From: Pararhodospirillum photometricum DSM 122
GTDB lineage: Bacteria > Pseudomonadota > Alphaproteobacteria > Rhodospirillales > Rhodospirillaceae
NCBI RefSeq assembly: GCF_000284415.1
Contig: NC_017059.1
Span: 274,242 to 287,139 of the forward strand
Length of the DNA stretch: 12,898 nt
Reading direction: 5' to 3'
Shown here: in pieces, positions 12,644-12,898 of the stretch
How positions within the stretch are numbered: position 1 is the first letter of the stretch
Layout: each line of letters opens with the position of its first letter
The notes under the pieces: generated by a model
What the model saw: the letters and a program-made list of their open reading frames with translations, nothing else
Databases searched by the model: none
Told to the model about the DNA's origin: nothing
Program-made: the position numbers and the translations under genes

Positions 12644-12898
12644 TTACTTCATCCGGCCCAGGGTAGACAGCATTTCATCGCAGGTGCTGATCACCTTGGA
12701 GTTCATTTCATAGGCCCGCTGGGCGCTGATGAGATCGGTGATTTCGGTCACGACATCGACGTTGGACGTCTCCAAGAAGCCCTGCAAGACGGTGCCGTGG
12801 CCGTTGGTGCCCGGATTGCCGGTGGTGGCGGCGCCCGAGGCCGCAGTTTCCTTGAACAGGTTATCGCCAATCGCCTCCAGGCCGGCTTCGTTGGCGAA
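12644..12898 (-). CDS. flgG: Distal rod protein FlgG, 3' end
   Basis: The last 84 residues of FlgG, the distal rod subunit, run off the right edge of the window; the 5' part lies outside. The conserved C-terminus is clear: VLQGFLETSNVDVV, then TDLISAQRAYEMNSKVI and STCDEMLSTLGRMK followed by TAA. These form the helix of the axial D0 domain. The sequence before it (ETAASGAATTGNPG) is the usual flexible linker. It is the most upstream gene visible of the flgG-flgA-flgH unit, which probably begins with flgF beyond the window. Confidence 0.97.
   Translation of the reverse strand, partial: FANEAGLEAIGDNLFKETAASGAATTGNPGTNGHGTVLQGFLETSNVDVVTEITDLISAQRAYEMNSKVISTCDEMLSTLGRMK

Overview
This window looks like chromosomal DNA of a high-GC alphaproteobacterium of the Rhodospirillaceae type. 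The evidence is the Caulobacter-style flagellar gene order (fliX facing flgI, then cheL and an FlgN/FlbY-like gene), the presence of FliX, a FlaF-like protein, a short FlgJ/CheL without a muramidase domain, and a single-cysteine DksA. A genus near Rhodospirillum or Pararhodospirillum is my inference, not something the sequence proves.

Layout. Positions 1-776 hold no gene I can defend. They are packed with short, mostly perfect GC-rich palindromes, a 22-nt-period direct repeat that overlaps a promoter-like sequence, and one copy of a dispersed terminator-like palindrome. Next on the + strand is a secreted cysteine-rich protein (777-1391) built from two copies of a six-cysteine helical-hairpin motif. 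It converges with glmU (1474-2808, minus), which makes UDP-GlcNAc. gph, a HAD phosphatase, diverges from glmU (3047-3763, plus).

From 3829 onward almost everything is flagellar. On the minus strand, reading from high to low coordinates, the first block is flgI (P-ring), cheL (rod-binding FlgJ-like), an FlgN/FlbY-like protein with a long disordered N-terminus, and a divergent flgK. A near-consensus sigma-54 promoter (8920-8934, minus) lies about 95 bp upstream of flgI. Facing it is fliX (9209-9688, plus), whose family regulates the sigma-54 activator FlbD. dksA (9884-10300, plus) follows, with its own sigma-70-like promoter. The second minus block enters from the right edge: the flgG 3' end, flgA (P-ring chaperone), flgH (L-ring lipoprotein) and a small FlaF-like gene. 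Together these blocks give the distal rod, the P- and L-rings with their chaperone, the rod-binding factor, the hook-filament junction protein and regulatory factors.

A dispersed palindrome (arms CTGGGGAGGC and GCCTCCCCAG, preceded by AGGGGTC and followed by CCTT) occurs five times between genes. Three copies sit just after genes, in the orientation expected of an intrinsic terminator. The other two have no recognised gene upstream to terminate.
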